From Paenibacillus pinistramenti (lineage in GTDB: Bacteria; Bacillota; Bacilli; Paenibacillales; Paenibacillaceae): a DNA stretch of 64,000 nt. Every line of letters begins with the position of its first letter. Within the stretch, counting starts at the first letter, position 1. The stretch is from contig NZ_VAWG01000007.1 of the NCBI RefSeq assembly GCF_005869875.1, positions 1 through 64,000 on the forward strand, written 5' to 3'. Positions 7,528 to 17,485 of this stretch are shown here, in pieces. A program made the translations under genes and the position numbers. The notes under the pieces were generated by a model. It was not told the DNA's origin, searched no databases, and saw only the letters and a program-made list of their open reading frames with translations.

Positions 7528-9957
7528 CTAACAGATACTCAGATCAAATCCGCTGTCATTCTCAAGATCCAGTCCGAACTCTTTGCTGTATGCGCCTTCT
7601 TTAAGCACCAGAACCCTGCCATCCAGACAGCTTTCCAGGCCCCCATTGGCATCTAATTGACTTAATTCGTGGTTAAATAATGGAATGCTGTATTGCTGGG
7701 ACCCCTTTAACAGCATGGAGAGTTCACGGATCCCTTTCTCACCGTTCAACTCCGCAATGAGTTCTCTCCCCTTCGCACCGTAAGGAACAAGGACGGTCGT
7801 CGTTTGGCTGTCGATCACCTGAAAATGTTCAGCCGCTGTTTTGTAGCTGTTTGTCAAAAATAAGGGAATCGGCGACTGATGCTTACTGTAATAGGCTTGA
7901 AAATAGGAATCTTCATCGGCTTTGCTGCCTGACAGAAGCTCGATCAAGTTCTTATGCAGCTTGGGAACGAAGTAGTCAAGATCGCTATTAAAGGCTGTAT
8001 AGAACTCTTTAAAATATCGTTCCATCGCCTGAACCGATAACAGATGGCCTCCATGACTGGCGGTCTCCCGTTTAAGATCCAGCAAAATTTTCTTGGCGAT
8101 TTCCTTGCCCCGCTTAATCTCCTTGAGATGCTTCAGATTCTCTTCCGCATGGTCAATAACGTAAACCTGTCTAAGCTCCTGCTCCCCGTGCCGGTTGCAT
8201 CGGCCTGCCGCTTGGGCAATGGAATCCAGTCCAGCCAGAGAACGAATCACACATTCAAAGCTTACATCGACTCCCGCCTCGATTAACTGGGTGCTGATGC
8301 ACAGGATTTTGTTCCCCTGGATCAAGTGATCGCGAATTTCATCCAGCAGATCCTTACGGTGGGCAGGGCACATGGACGTGCTTAAATGATAGACAGGAAT
8401 GTCTGATCCGGCTTCTTTTACCATTTGGTACAGCTGTTTAACAACCGTCTTCGTATTCAGTATGACAAGCACACTGTTAACTTCCTCAAACCGGTCAAGG
8501 ATGAAATCACACAGCTGCCTGTTATTGAAGGTTTGATCAGCAGCCTGATCCACAATTTCCACCCGTTTGAAAGCATCTACGACGTTAGGGAGATCCTCAA
8601 TGATCTCGGCTTTCGATGGCAGATGAAGCTTATGCTCGACATAGTCCAAAGCAGGCTGGGTAGCCGTACAGAGCAGCAGGCTGGAATTCCCGTAGACAGA
8701 CAGAAAATTCAGAGCTTCATTAAACAGCGAAACACAGGAAACTGGTACCTTTTGAACCTCGTCAAAGATAAGAACGGACTCGCACAAGTTATGCAGACGC
8801 CTGATATTGCGGCTCCCCTTGGCATAGAAGACATTCAGAAACTGGACCATGGTTGTAAAAATCACCGGAGAGTCCCAATTGTCCTTGGCGAGCCGCAGCT
8901 TCTGCCGGACGTTAATGAGGCCATCCTCTTGTTCATCGTTCATATCATGATCTTCAACGACATTGGAGTGATGCTCCAGCAGGCGGGCATCATCTTGAAT
9001 GATTCTGCGGACTTCAGCCGCATTCTGCTCAATAATCGTGGTGTAAGGGACGACGTAAATGATGCGCTTCTTGCCATAGGTGACTGCATGCTTTAAGGCG
9101 TAGCGCAGACTGGCCAGCGTTTTCCCGCCCCCGGTTGGGATGGAGAGGGTATAAATCCCGGAAGGCTGTTCGGCAAAACGATCGCACTGCGCGGACATTT
9201 CCTGTCTTAAACGGTTGATTGGCGTGTCATGGCCGTCCTTTTGCAAAGCGTTCACTTTATCCATTAAGCGGTCATAGTATACAGAAAAGAGCTTGGCCTG
9301 CTGAAGCGGTGCTTCATCCGCAGTGTTCTCTTCAAACTGGCGCGTGTTTGTCCGGTCGGCATCAATCAAGGCACTGAAAATGAATTTGGACAGGAACATG
9401 AGTTTCTTTTCCGATGATGAACCCGGATCTTTCGCCATATACGCCTCCAGCTCAGCGGCTGCCCGCTGGACATAGGCATCGAGCTCCTGCCTGGTTATGA
9501 CTTGTTCAAAGAAACATTTCTCCGCATGTTCAAACTCTTCCAACTCAGTGTCCCTTACGCGTCTTAAATAGCTTGATTGAAGCTCCGGATTCAGAAAATC
9601 CTGGAGGTAGGCGTGATGCGAGATGATCGCATTGCCTACAATTTCGGCGAGCAGCCCCTTATAACGCTCTATCTTGCCTTGGTGGTACAAGTTATACAGC
9701 AGCTTCCCGCCAGCCGTGGAATGGTCTACACTCCCTCTTCTTGGGGGAGCGTCGGGATTAGCCACCGCTTCAAGCAGATAATTCCTAAACGCTTCCGTGT
9801 ACTTCCCCATGTCGTGCAGCATTCCGGCCAAGCCAGCAATATGAGACACACCCAGTTTGGCTCCAAAGGATTCCGCCAAGGCCCTTACTCCGAGCAGATG
9901 CTCCTCAACGGTCTGCTGCTGCTGATCGGAAGCCCGGATATGCGCGATATACCCCAT
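7528..9957 (-). CDS. cas3: CRISPR-associated helicase-nuclease Cas3 (HD plus DExH)
   Basis: An 809-residue fusion of an N-terminal HD nuclease and a superfamily 2 helicase, the effector that degrades target DNA after Cascade binding. The HD domain shows HDMGK (H48, D49) and a later VDHSTAGG block. Helicase motifs follow: PTGGGKT (Walker A, about residue 270), DEVQ, CTATQP, and a C-terminal AGRCNRHGEQE arginine-finger motif. It is the first gene of the operon; GGAGGAG precedes the ATG. No frameshift or missing motif was seen, so interference should be functional. Confidence 0.97.
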   Translation of the reverse strand: MGYIAHIRASDQQQQTVEEHLLGVRALAESFGAKLGVSHIAGLAGMLHDMGKYTEAFRNYLLEAVANPDAPPRRGSVDHSTAGGKLLYNLYHQGKIERYKGLLAEIVGNAIISHHAYLQDFLNPELQSSYLRRVRDTELEEFEHAEKCFFEQVITRQELDAYVQRAAAELEAYMAKDPGSSSEKKLMFLSKFIFSALIDADRTNTRQFEENTADEAPLQQAKLFSVYYDRLMDKVNALQKDGHDTPINRLRQEMSAQCDRFAEQPSGIYTLSIPTGGGKTLASLRYALKHAVTYGKKRIIYVVPYTTIIEQNAAEVRRIIQDDARLLEHHSNVVEDHDMNDEQEDGLINVRQKLRLAKDNWDSPVIFTTMVQFLNVFYAKGSRNIRRLHNLCESVLIFDEVQKVPVSCVSLFNEALNFLSVYGNSSLLLCTATQPALDYVEHKLHLPSKAEIIEDLPNVVDAFKRVEIVDQAADQTFNNRQLCDFILDRFEEVNSVLVILNTKTVVKQLYQMVKEAGSDIPVYHLSTSMCPAHRKDLLDEIRDHLIQGNKILCISTQLIEAGVDVSFECVIRSLAGLDSIAQAAGRCNRHGEQELRQVYVIDHAEENLKHLKEIKRGKEIAKKILLDLKRETASHGGHLLSVQAMERYFKEFYTAFNSDLDYFVPKLHKNLIELLSGSKADEDSYFQAYYSKHQSPIPLFLTNSYKTAAEHFQVIDSQTTTVLVPYGAKGRELIAELNGEKGIRELSMLLKGSQQYSIPLFNHELSQLDANGGLESCLDGRVLVLKEGAYSKEFGLDLENDSGFDLSIC

Positions 9958-10251
9958 CCTTTCTCCTCCTCATGACCCGAAGTTAGATAGAAACCGACTT
10001 TTTTTTCCTATTTTCTTCCCTATTTTCTTTCCTATTTTCTTTCCTGTTTCCCTCACTATTGGAAGCCCTTTCAATTAAACATACTGACCCCTTCTAGTTC
10101 TAACAACATAGTGATAGGGTTAAAAGACCTATAAGTTAAAATTCTCCAATTCTCCGCTTGATTCCTCCTTAATTTTACAATTTTCACTATTTAGAAAAAC
10201 TTTGTCGCCGCACAAAAGAACACAATAGAATACAAAAGGAACGGTTAACGT
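9958..10251. other. Upstream region of the cas operon, no gene
   Basis: This 294-bp gap separates cas3 from the uvsE terminator and should contain the cas promoter on the minus strand. I could not assign a convincing -35/-10 pair. The stretch next to cas3 contains a 12-bp repeat tract listed separately. An AAGGAGG motif on the minus strand near 10165 precedes only a six-codon frame, so no leader peptide is claimed. Confidence 0.6.
10005..10052. repeat. Four 12-bp repeats in the cas3 leader
   Basis: The unit TTCCTATTTTCT occurs at 10005-10016 and 10029-10040, with one-base variants at 10017-10028 and a degenerate copy at 10041-10052. In the direction of cas transcription it reads as an A- and G-rich tract that would lie in the 5' untranslated region of cas3. 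Confidence 0.7.
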
Positions 10252-10293
10252 AAAAAAAGAGCCCGAGCAGCCCCACGGCCTGCTCAGACTCTT
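10252..10293 (-). terminator. Rho-independent terminator after uvsE
   Basis: On the minus strand, GAGTCTGAGCAGGCC and GGCTGCTCGGGCTC form a long stem around a short GTGG loop, followed by TTTTTTT. It lies downstream of uvsE and insulates the cas operon. Confidence 0.85.
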
Positions 10294-10331
10294 AGATCCC
10301 GTTCCTTATTTCATTCGAGCCCATCAATCAC

Positions 10332-11339
10332 TCAAGGCAAAATCCGGACGGACGCCTTATCCAGCACTTCAACGCCGTCCCCGCTGTATTTCCCAAGCTC
10401 GTCCATCAGCGCAAACAATGCGCCGTCTTTGAGCTTCGCCTCCAGCATGACATCCACCGCATCCGTCCCCGGAGCAATACGCCGGAGGAAATCAAGCAGC
10501 GGCCCCGCCTCCACCCCGTCCGCATGGCTGCGGCGGTCGGTTTCGCTCTTGGGGCTCGAGGCGTGGATCTTCGGCGGCAGCGGCCGGTCAGCCGGAGAAT
10601 CAGCCTGGGCATAGTCTGAGTCCCAGGTCCGCAGTACCCGCGGCCACAGCTCGGCCGGAGCTTCTCCCTGGTTATTCACCCACTGGTGGTGAATGTCCAG
10701 CACCATCGGCAGGCCCAGCCGCTCGCACATCTCAAGCGTCTCGACCGCGTCGAACGTCTTGTCATCGTTCTCAAGCGTCAAGCGGCGCTTGAACACCTCC
10801 GGCAGATTTCGCACGGCCTCTGCGAAACGTTCGCCCGCCGCCAGCTTGTCCCCGTAGGCTCCGCCAATATGGATGTTGTTCTTCGCCCGGCAGTCCAGCC
10901 CCATCGCTTCCAGCATCGACACATGGTACTGCAGGTCGCGCACCGAGCTCTCCAGCACCTCCGGACGGGGCGTGCTCAGCACGGTAAAGTGGTCCGGATG
11001 GAAGGACAGGCGCATCTTGTGCTCCTTCGCATAGTCGCCGACCTCCCGGAAGGAATCCGTAAGCGCAGCAAACGGATTCCAGTCCGCCAGATCCTGGTGG
11101 GTCGCCAAGGGAATGAGCTTGGAGGTCAGCCGGTAAACCTGAATATCGTTGTACATGCAGTGCTTAAGCAGCCTCAGCGTGTTGTGCAGGTTCCCGGCCG
11201 CGATCTGCTCCAGCTTGCGGAGCCCTGCTTCCCGGTCGGCAAGCTTCGCAAAGCTCTTCATGGTCATGGTCTTGGAAGGCGAAACGCCCTTCATGACTTC
11301 CGCCGTTGACATCGCTACAAATCCGAAACGGACAATCAT
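10332..11339 (-). CDS. uvsE: UV damage endonuclease UvsE
   Basis: UvsE (UVDE family) nicks DNA 5' of UV photoproducts and starts an alternative excision repair. The protein begins MIVRFGFVAMS and has the TIM-barrel metal-site blocks RLSFHPDHFTVL (about residue 115), NIHIGGAYGDK (about 160), TLENDDKTFDAVETL (about 195), VLDIHHQW (about 225) and KIHASSPK (about 270). Length is about 335 residues, normal for the family. A GTG three codons upstream is an alternative start. It follows a small conserved gene by about 20 bp and probably shares its transcript. Confidence 0.95.
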   Translation of the reverse strand: MIVRFGFVAMSTAEVMKGVSPSKTMTMKSFAKLADREAGLRKLEQIAAGNLHNTLRLLKHCMYNDIQVYRLTSKLIPLATHQDLADWNPFAALTDSFREVGDYAKEHKMRLSFHPDHFTVLSTPRPEVLESSVRDLQYHVSMLEAMGLDCRAKNNIHIGGAYGDKLAAGERFAEAVRNLPEVFKRRLTLENDDKTFDAVETLEMCERLGLPMVLDIHHQWVNNQGEAPAELWPRVLRTWDSDYAQADSPADRPLPPKIHASSPKSETDRRSHADGVEAGPLLDFLRRIAPGTDAVDVMLEAKLKDGALFALMDELGKYSGDGVEVLDKASVRILP

Positions 11340-11358
11340 AAGCCGCACCCGCTATACA

Positions 11359-11679
11359 TCAGGCATGCGCCTCGCCAAAGAACATTTCATAAGCAAGTGC
11401 AGTCTGAACCCGCGATTCCTCTTCGGTCAGCTCGCGGATGAGCTGAAGCTCCACTTCCGTGACCTCGTGGCCCTGGAAGTTAATCTCCGCAATGCAGCCG
11501 GTGATCTTCACGATCGCTGCGGCGCGGTTGTCCGGCGTATAAGCGATGACCTTCTGTCCGGTCGGGAAGACCCGCAGACCCGATTTTGTCATTTTGCAGC
11601 GGCCGTATTCCAACAGATCATAAAATTCCTGCTCATTCTTGAATTTACATACGGAATTGAATTCAGTCTGGAACCCCAT
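11359..11679 (-). CDS. Conserved protein of unknown function
   Basis: A 106-residue soluble protein beginning MGFQTEFNSVCKFKNEQEF. I do not recognise the family with certainty. It has a central KSGLRVFPTGQKVIAY segment that resembles small beta-barrel proteins of the DUF2584 kind, but I cannot confirm this. No signal peptide or membrane segment is visible. GAGAGGGAG precedes the ATG. It stands between ddl and uvsE on the same strand and probably belongs to the uvsE transcript. Confidence 0.75.
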   Translation of the reverse strand: MGFQTEFNSVCKFKNEQEFYDLLEYGRCKMTKSGLRVFPTGQKVIAYTPDNRAAAIVKITGCIAEINFQGHEVTEVELQLIRELTEEESRVQTALAYEMFFGEAHA

Positions 11680-11712
11680 GGACGACTCCCTCTCTAGCCT
11701 GTGAATGTGAGC

Positions 11713-12810
11713 TTATTGTACGCCGTTCTCAAAATCCAGATTCTGACGCGCCTCAAACCGCTGAACCGCAAGCTCGATCAGACGATCCAGCAGCGCGGTG
11801 TAAGACATGCCGGTCTCGCGCCACAGTAACGGATACATGCTGAACGGCGTAAAGCCAGGCATCGTATTTACTTCATTAATAAGAAGCTCCCCGGTGTCTC
11901 TGCGGAGGAAGAAATCCGCACGGCACAAACCGCTTCCCTCTATAGACTTAAACGCTTTGACCCCAAGCTCACGCACCCGCTCCGCAACTTCTGTATCGAG
12001 CTGGGCCGGAATAATCATCTGCGACTTGCCGTCGAGATACTTGGCCGAGTAATCATAATATTCACTGGAAGACACAATTTCACCCGGCACGGAAGGCAAA
12101 GGCTCATCATTTCCTAATATCCCCACTTCAATTTCGCGCGCATCCACAAATTCCTCTACAACCACCTTCAGGTCATAACGGAGCGCATGCTCAACCGCCC
12201 GGATCAGCTCTTCACGGCTGGATGCCTTGGAAATGCCGACGCTCGAGCCCAGATTGGCCGGCTTAACAAAGCAAGGATATCCCAGCTCGCTCTCCACATG
12301 CTGAATGTGGTCATGGCTGTTGTTCGCCCATGAAGCTGCCGTGAAATAGCAGAATTTGCACTGCGCAAGACCGGCATCCGCAAACAGCTTCTTCATGACG
12401 GCTTTATCCATGCCTGCTGCGGAAGCCAGAACACCCGCGCCGACATAAGGCAGGTTCGCCATTTCAAACAGTCCTTGAATCGTGCCGTCCTCCCCATTTG
12501 TACCGTGAAGCAGCGGAAAAATAACGTCCAGCTCTCTGCCGCCGCCGCCCAAGCCTTTAAACAGCAGCTCAACAGCCGCAGAGGTATCCCCTGCTTCCTG
12601 CTCAAGCTTTAAGCGTTCAACTGAAGCAAGCGGAGCCGAAAGGCGTCCGCCCACTCTCCATTCACCCTTTTTCGTAATGAAAAAAGGAATGATCTCGTAT
12701 TTCTCGTAATCAAAAGCGTTCATGACAGCCAAAGCTGTTTGCAGCGATACCTCGTGTTCGCCCGATTTACCGCCATATACAAGTCCGACGGTCATTTTGT
12801 CCTGTCCCAT
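11713..12810 (-). CDS. ddl: D-alanine--D-alanine ligase
   Basis: This 365-residue ATP-grasp enzyme joins two D-alanines for the peptidoglycan peptide. The N-terminal domain begins TVGLVYGGKSGEHEVSLQTA with the substrate-binding Glu and Ser. GTNGEDGTIQGLFEM near residue 106 is the second conserved block. The ATP-grasp part shows FVKPANLGSSVGISKA (about 185), EIEVGILGN, and CRADFFLRRDTGELLINEVNTMPG (about 300) with the Mg-binding Glu and Asn. Length is typical. GAGAGG lies before the ATG. Confidence 0.97.
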   Translation of the reverse strand: MGQDKMTVGLVYGGKSGEHEVSLQTALAVMNAFDYEKYEIIPFFITKKGEWRVGGRLSAPLASVERLKLEQEAGDTSAAVELLFKGLGGGGRELDVIFPLLHGTNGEDGTIQGLFEMANLPYVGAGVLASAAGMDKAVMKKLFADAGLAQCKFCYFTAASWANNSHDHIQHVESELGYPCFVKPANLGSSVGISKASSREELIRAVEHALRYDLKVVVEEFVDAREIEVGILGNDEPLPSVPGEIVSSSEYYDYSAKYLDGKSQMIIPAQLDTEVAERVRELGVKAFKSIEGSGLCRADFFLRRDTGELLINEVNTMPGFTPFSMYPLLWRETGMSYTALLDRLIELAVQRFEARQNLDFENGVQ

Positions 12811-12857
12811 GATTTACCTCTCTTCATCTATTGTCTGTCTGTCTCGCTAGTATAGAA

Positions 12858-13871
12858 TCAGAACCGGTCCGCAATGTGAAAAAAACGGTATCTCGTGCTC
12901 TCCGTCCAGGCGTACGAATCCTTGTAATCCCAGTATCTGTGGCGGCTGCTTACTGTATGCGCGTTGACGAGCGGCATTCCGCCGGCGTCAAAGGCCGTCA
13001 CAATCGTACTGTGCTGGTAAGCGCCGTCGCCGTCCCAGTCGTAAATGATCACATCGCCCAGCTCAAGCTGCTCCGCACGATCCACAAGTTCGGCCCGCAG
13101 ACTGGAACGGCTCGAACTAAGGTAACGTTCAAGACTGCCGGCCACCGACCAGCTGTAGCTCCAGCCCTCCTGGCCGCCGATGTAACCTTTGTACCACCAG
13201 CCCGATTCTCTTTTCCCAGTATAGTTTATTGGCGCTCCGCCTGCAAAGAGACATTGGGAAATGAAATTCGTGCAGTCCACCTCAAAACCGGTGAACTCCG
13301 GATTATAAGCATCCCACCATTCATCTGCATATCTGGCGGCATCTTCCCTGCGGTATACAGGCCCTCTCGGAATCCCGCCGGCGCCGAGCACCTCCCGGTT
13401 CAAATAGGGCCCTCGTCTGTCCAGCCTGTGAGGCGTATCCCCAGGCAGGCCGCTGCCGGGATAAGCCCCTGCAAGCACCGGATTACGCTCCGGAACCAGC
13501 TGGGTCACAGTCTCGATCAGCCAGTCAGAACCGCTGCGGACGAGATGCAGACGCTGATGGTCGAGCCGGTCCTCCCGGTGCTTGACCCCGGATTTCTCAT
13601 AATAGATCTTCCGCCGCAGCTGCAGCTCGACCTCCACTTCACCCGGCGTTTCCACAGGGTCGCCCACCAGCTTGGCTTTCGTTTCACTGCGGAGCGGGGA
13701 TGCGCCGCGCTCCTGGTACCATTTTTCCATCCGTAATTTACGCTCTCCCCGGCGCAGCAGGTAATCGAGATCCGTCACCACCGTCTGCCCGCCGCGCGGC
13801 CGGTAGTCCACCTCGTCCTGATTCTGCTGTAAAATATAGGTTGAGAGCACATTTTTCCACTCATCTGCCAT
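12858..13871 (-). CDS. Amidase-domain protein (Amidase_6 type)
   Basis: A 337-residue protein whose second half (from about residue 160) is a papain-like amidase domain: YADEWWDAYNPEFTGFEVDCTNFISQCLFAGG carries the catalytic Cys in DCTNF. QHSTIVTAFD supplies the His, with NAHTVSSRHRYWDY after it. The N-terminal half is charged and unlike any domain I know. There is no signal peptide, so the protein may act in the cytoplasm or forespore; Bacillales have several such proteins, usually of unknown substrate. A GGAGGGG sequence precedes the ATG. Confidence 0.85.
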   Translation of the reverse strand: MADEWKNVLSTYILQQNQDEVDYRPRGGQTVVTDLDYLLRRGERKLRMEKWYQERGASPLRSETKAKLVGDPVETPGEVEVELQLRRKIYYEKSGVKHREDRLDHQRLHLVRSGSDWLIETVTQLVPERNPVLAGAYPGSGLPGDTPHRLDRRGPYLNREVLGAGGIPRGPVYRREDAARYADEWWDAYNPEFTGFEVDCTNFISQCLFAGGAPINYTGKRESGWWYKGYIGGQEGWSYSWSVAGSLERYLSSSRSSLRAELVDRAEQLELGDVIIYDWDGDGAYQHSTIVTAFDAGGMPLVNAHTVSSRHRYWDYKDSYAWTESTRYRFFHIADRF

Positions 13872-13996
13872 CCTTATTCCCCTCCTGTTCCCGCATCGCT
13901 TCCTGTACCGCTTAATGCCTCTCTTCCTGCTTCTCTTTCCTGCATCATTCCAATAGATATGCAGGAAAAATAGGCAATATGAGCATTAAAAAGTGC

Positions 13997-14025
13997 TTTA
14001 CGAGCCTTAACCAAGGAAGTATACT
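13997..14025 (+). promoter_or_regulatory. Putative sigma-A promoter of acnA
   Basis: TTTACG (13997-14002) and TATACT (14020-14025) are separated by exactly 17 bp and lie 64 bp before the acnA start. No CcpC or CodY box could be assigned with confidence. Confidence 0.45.
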
Positions 14026-14089
14026 TAAGGCATAAGATAAATTTTGAAATGTGGTTTCACAGAATGAAACTCGGGAGGAACGAATTATT

Positions 14090-16807
14090 ATGCCGCTTAA
14101 CAATCAGTTCTCCGCCCTCCGCAGTCTTGAAGTCGGAGGCAAAACCTACCGTTACTATGATTTGAAAAACCTGGAGGCGCAAGGTTTAGGCAGCGTTTCC
14201 AAACTTCCTTTTTCCATTAAAGTGCTGCTTGAAGCAGCGATCCGCCAGTACGACGGACGGGCGATCACAGACGAACACGTCAAGCAAATCGCCGGCTGGG
14301 CAGAAGGCCGCGATGACAAGGAAATTCCTTTTATTCCTGCGCGTATCGTCCTTCAGGACTTTACAGGCGTGCCTGTCGTTGTTGACCTTGCGGCCATGCG
14401 CGATACGGTGAAGAAGGCCGGCGGCGATCCGAAGCAGATCAACCCGCTCGTTCCTGTCGATCTCGTTATTGACCACTCCGTTATGGTCGATGCTTTCGGC
14501 ACGCCGGAAGCGCTTGAATACAACATGAAGGTTGAATTTGAACGGAACGAAGAACGCTACCGGTTCCTGCGCTGGGCGCAGACAGCGTTTAACAACTTCC
14601 GGGCTGTGCCGCCTGCTACAGGTATCGTTCACCAGGTGAACCTGGAATATCTGGCATCCGTTGCAGCTACCAAAACCATAGACGGCGAAACCGTCGTATT
14701 CCCGGATTCCCTCGTCGGCACCGACTCCCACACCACCATGATCAACGGCCTTGGCGTTGTAGGCTGGGGTGTAGGCGGAATCGAAGCGGAGGCCGGCATG
14801 CTCGGGCAGCCGCTCTATTTTGTAACCCCTGAAGTCATCGGCTTCAAGCTGACCGGCAGCCTGGCAGAAGGCGCTACGGCTACCGACCTTGCGCTCACTG
14901 TTACACAGATGCTTCGCAAGAAGGGCGTTGTCGGCAAATTCGTCGAGTTCTATGGCCCGGGTCTGGCCAACATCAGCCTGGCTGACCGCGCAACCGTCGC
15001 CAACATGGCACCGGAATACGGCGCTACAATCGGCTACTTCCCGGTAGATAACGAAACGCTGAACTATCTGCGCAGCACCGGCCGCACCGATGAGCAGGTA
15101 GCGCTTGTTGAGGCTTACTACAAAGCCCAGGGCATGTTCCGCACGAGCGACACCGAGGATCCGCAGTTTACCGATCTGATCGAGCTTGACCTTGCATCCG
15201 TAGTGCCAAGCTTGGCCGGACCGAAGCGTCCGCAGGACCGCATCGAGCTCAGCAATATGAAGGAGAACTTCAACAGCATCATCCGCACGCCTGTCGATAA
15301 AGGCGGATACGGCCTCAGCGATGAGAAGATCGCCGAGAAGGTTGCGGTCAAGCATCCGGACGGCCGGGAAACAGTTCTCGGTACCGGCGCTGTCGTTATC
15401 GCGGCGATCACGAGCTGTACGAACACTTCGAACCCAAGCGTTATGCTGGGCGCAGGCCTGCTGGCCAAGAAAGCTGTTGAGCGCGGCCTGACCAAACCGG
15501 CCTACGTGAAGAGCAGCTTGACACCAGGCTCCCTTGTCGTTACGCAGTACCTGGAGAAAGCCGGCCTGATCGCGCCGCTGGAGCAGCTTGGCTTCCACGT
15601 TGCCGGTTATGGCTGTGCAACTTGTATCGGCAACTCCGGCCCGCTGCCTGACGAAGTCAGCGCGGCTATCGCCGACAACGACCTGACGGTCGCTGCTGTT
15701 CTGTCCGGCAACCGGAACTTCGAAGGCCGCGTCCATGCCCAGGTCAAAGCGAACTATCTGGCTTCTCCGCCGCTTGTAGTAGCTTATGCTCTGGCAGGAA
15801 CGGTTAACATCGACCTGCAGAACGATCCGCTCGGCTACGACCAGGCAGGCGAACCGGTCTATCTGAAGGACATCTGGCCTTCTTCCGAGGAGATCAAACG
15901 AGCAGTCAGCCTGTCCGTCAGCCCGGAAATGTTCCGCAGCAAATACGAAAATGTCTTTACACAGAACGAACGCTGGAACTCCATCCCTGTGCCGGAAGGC
16001 GAGCTGTACGAATGGGATGAGAAATCCACTTATATCGCCAACCCGCCGTTCTTCGAACACATTGCGGACGGCCTGAAGGATATCGGTGAAATCCGCAAAG
16101 CCCGTGTTCTGGCCCTGCTCGGCGATTCCGTTACAACCGACCATATCTCGCCTGCAGGCAATATTTCGCCAAGCAGCCCGGCCGGCCTCTATCTGACCGA
16201 GCATGGCGTAGACCGCAAGGACTTCAACTCCTACGGGTCCCGCCGCGGCAACCACGATGTTATGATGCGCGGTACATTCGCCAACATCCGGATCCGGAAC
16301 CAGGTGGCTCCAGGCACAGAAGGCGGCGTGACGAAATATCTGCCGACTGATGAAGTCATGTCCATCTATGACGCTTCGATGAAATATCAGAACGAAGGCA
16401 ACAACCTCGTTGTCATCGCCGGCAAGGAATACGGCACAGGCAGCTCCCGTGACTGGGCGGCCAAAGGCACTTACCTGCTTGGCGTGAAAGCCGTCATCGC
16501 CGAAAGCTTTGAACGGATTCACCGCAGCAACCTGGTCGGCATGGGCGTGCTTCCGCTTCAGTTCCAGGAAGGCTCCAGCTGGCAAGCCCTTGGCATCGAC
16601 GGCACAGAAACGTTCGATATTCTCGGCCTCAGTAATGACGTGAAGCCGGGCGAAACCCTGACTGTTGTTGCTACACGGACAGATGGCACTCAATTCGAGT
16701 TCCCTGCCATTGCCCGCCTCGACAGCATGGTGGATGTCGACTACTACCATAACGGCGGCATCCTGCAAACCGTCCTGCGTCAAATGATTCAGGTTGGTGT
16801 GAACTAA
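14090..16807 (+). CDS. acnA: Aconitate hydratase A
   Basis: A 905-residue [4Fe-4S] enzyme of the tricarboxylic acid cycle that interconverts citrate and isocitrate; apo-AcnA can also bind mRNA in Bacillus. Cluster cysteines are in [17 protein letters not shown] (about residue 440) and [15 protein letters not shown] (about 510). [21 protein letters not shown] near 210 and [14 protein letters not shown] near 690 are the other substrate blocks, and [14 protein letters not shown] near 785 marks the swivel domain. I chose the ATG at 14090 (MPLNNQFS) because GGGAGG lies 11 nt before it; a GTG 13 codons upstream has no ribosome site. It is monocistronic. Confidence 0.98.
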   Translation: MPLNNQFSALRSLEVGGKTYRYYDLKNLEAQGLGSVSKLPFSIKVLLEAAIRQYDGRAITDEHVKQIAGWAEGRDDKEIPFIPARIVLQDFTGVPVVVDLAAMRDTVKKAGGDPKQINPLVPVDLVIDHSVMVDAFGTPEALEYNMKVEFERNEERYRFLRWAQTAFNNFRAVPPATGIVHQVNLEYLASVAATKTIDGETVVFPDSLVGTDSHTTMINGLGVVGWGVGGIEAEAGMLGQPLYFVTPEVIGFKLTGSLAEGATATDLALTVTQMLRKKGVVGKFVEFYGPGLANISLADRATVANMAPEYGATIGYFPVDNETLNYLRSTGRTDEQVALVEAYYKAQGMFRTSDTEDPQFTDLIELDLASVVPSLAGPKRPQDRIELSNMKENFNSIIRTPVDKGGYGLSDEKIAEKVAVKHPDGRETVLGTGAVVIAAITSCTNTSNPSVMLGAGLLAKKAVERGLTKPAYVKSSLTPGSLVVTQYLEKAGLIAPLEQLGFHVAGYGCATCIGNSGPLPDEVSAAIADNDLTVAAVLSGNRNFEGRVHAQVKANYLASPPLVVAYALAGTVNIDLQNDPLGYDQAGEPVYLKDIWPSSEEIKRAVSLSVSPEMFRSKYENVFTQNERWNSIPVPEGELYEWDEKSTYIANPPFFEHIADGLKDIGEIRKARVLALLGDSVTTDHISPAGNISPSSPAGLYLTEHGVDRKDFNSYGSRRGNHDVMMRGTFANIRIRNQVAPGTEGGVTKYLPTDEVMSIYDASMKYQNEGNNLVVIAGKEYGTGSSRDWAAKGTYLLGVKAVIAESFERIHRSNLVGMGVLPLQFQEGSSWQALGIDGTETFDILGLSNDVKPGETLTVVATRTDGTQFEFPAIARLDSMVDVDYYHNGGILQTVLRQMIQVGVN

Positions 16808-16828
16808 TTGTCTATTATAAAAGTACAC

Positions 16829-16862
16829 ATGTAAGTAATGTACAAATGTAAGTAATGTACAA
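16829..16862. repeat. Perfect 17-bp tandem duplication
   Basis: ATGTAAGTAATGTACAA occurs twice in direct succession between the acnA stop and its terminator, followed by a third partial copy (ATGAAAGT). Confidence 0.9.
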
Positions 16863-16879
16863 ATGAAAGTTCATTTACA

Positions 16880-16932
16880 GAGACCTCTGACAGCTGCCGC
16901 ATGGCTGTCGGGGGTCTCTTGTTGCTTTTTAT
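16880..16932 (+). terminator. Rho-independent terminator of acnA
   Basis: GAGACC..GACAGC pairs with GCTGTC..GGTCTC, followed by a T-rich tail. Confidence 0.85.
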
Positions 16933-17030
16933 GCCGTTCTTCGCCACTCCCGTCTTCCGCCCCGTCCTTAATCGCGTCTGCCCGGGGCCTCTCCCCTATT
17001 TTATCTGTCCCTTTACATCTCCTGTTTTAA

Positions 17031-17053
17031 CTGTTATATTTGTAGTATAACAG
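17031..17053 (+). promoter_or_regulatory. Palindromic operator of the GntR (YtrA-type) gene
   Basis: CTGTTATA (17031-17038) and TATAACAG (17046-17053) form a perfect 8-bp inverted repeat with a 7-bp centre, 27 bp before the start codon. Its position over the likely -10 region suggests autorepression by the adjacent regulator. Confidence 0.65.
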
Positions 17054-17080
17054 CTATACGAAAGGACGGTGATCCTCGTC

Positions 17081-17485
17081 ATGATTATTCAGCTTGATAT
17101 GCAGTCCGACGTTCCGATTTACACCCAGCTCATGAACCAGATTGTTGAAGGCATTGCCGGCGGCAGCCTGAAGCCCGGCGAAGCCCTCCCCTCTGTGCGG
17201 AGCCTCGCCTCGGATATCGGTGTGAATCTGCACACGGTTAACAAAGCCTATACCCTGCTCAAGCAGGAGGGATATATTCAGATTCACAGGCAGAAAGGTG
17301 TCGTCGTTCAGCCTGACGGCCTGCCCGGCCTGACGCCGGAATTTCTGGCCAAACAGCAGGAGCAGCTGCGCCCGGTTATCGCCGAATCGATTTTGCGAGG
17401 AATGAATTTAAGCGACTTGCTGGAGCAAGTGAAGAAGCTTTATGAACAAATTTCCCCCTCGTCCGGAAAGGAGTCCATGCCATGA
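17081..17485 (+). CDS. GntR-family transcriptional regulator, YtrA subfamily
   Basis: A 134-residue repressor with the winged-helix DNA-binding domain at residues about 5-75: SDVPIYTQLMNQIVEGIAGG, then LPSVRSLASDIGVNLHTVNKAYTLLKQEGY and a wing at QKGVVV. The short helical C-terminus is the YtrA-type effector/dimer domain. Such regulators control adjacent transporters or membrane proteins. AAGGACGGTGAT lies at the right distance from the ATG at 17081; a GTG four codons upstream is less likely. It overlaps the DUF1648 gene by 4 bp, so both form one operon behind the palindrome at 17031. Confidence 0.93.
   Translation: MIIQLDMQSDVPIYTQLMNQIVEGIAGGSLKPGEALPSVRSLASDIGVNLHTVNKAYTLLKQEGYIQIHRQKGVVVQPDGLPGLTPEFLAKQQEQLRPVIAESILRGMNLSDLLEQVKKLYEQISPSSGKESMP

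Noticed and set aside
2051-9957. A separate cas6 gene
   Set aside because: None is present, and none is expected because Cas5c processes crRNA in type I-C.
10100-10180. Leader peptide gene behind AAGGAGG on the minus strand
   Set aside because: The only frame is six codons with poor spacing and no regulatory logic.
14186-16828. 880-codon open frame on the minus strand opposite acnA
   Set aside because: It lies entirely antisense to aconitase, whose motifs are intact, and its product resembles no family. Long antisense frames are common opposite GC-rich genes.
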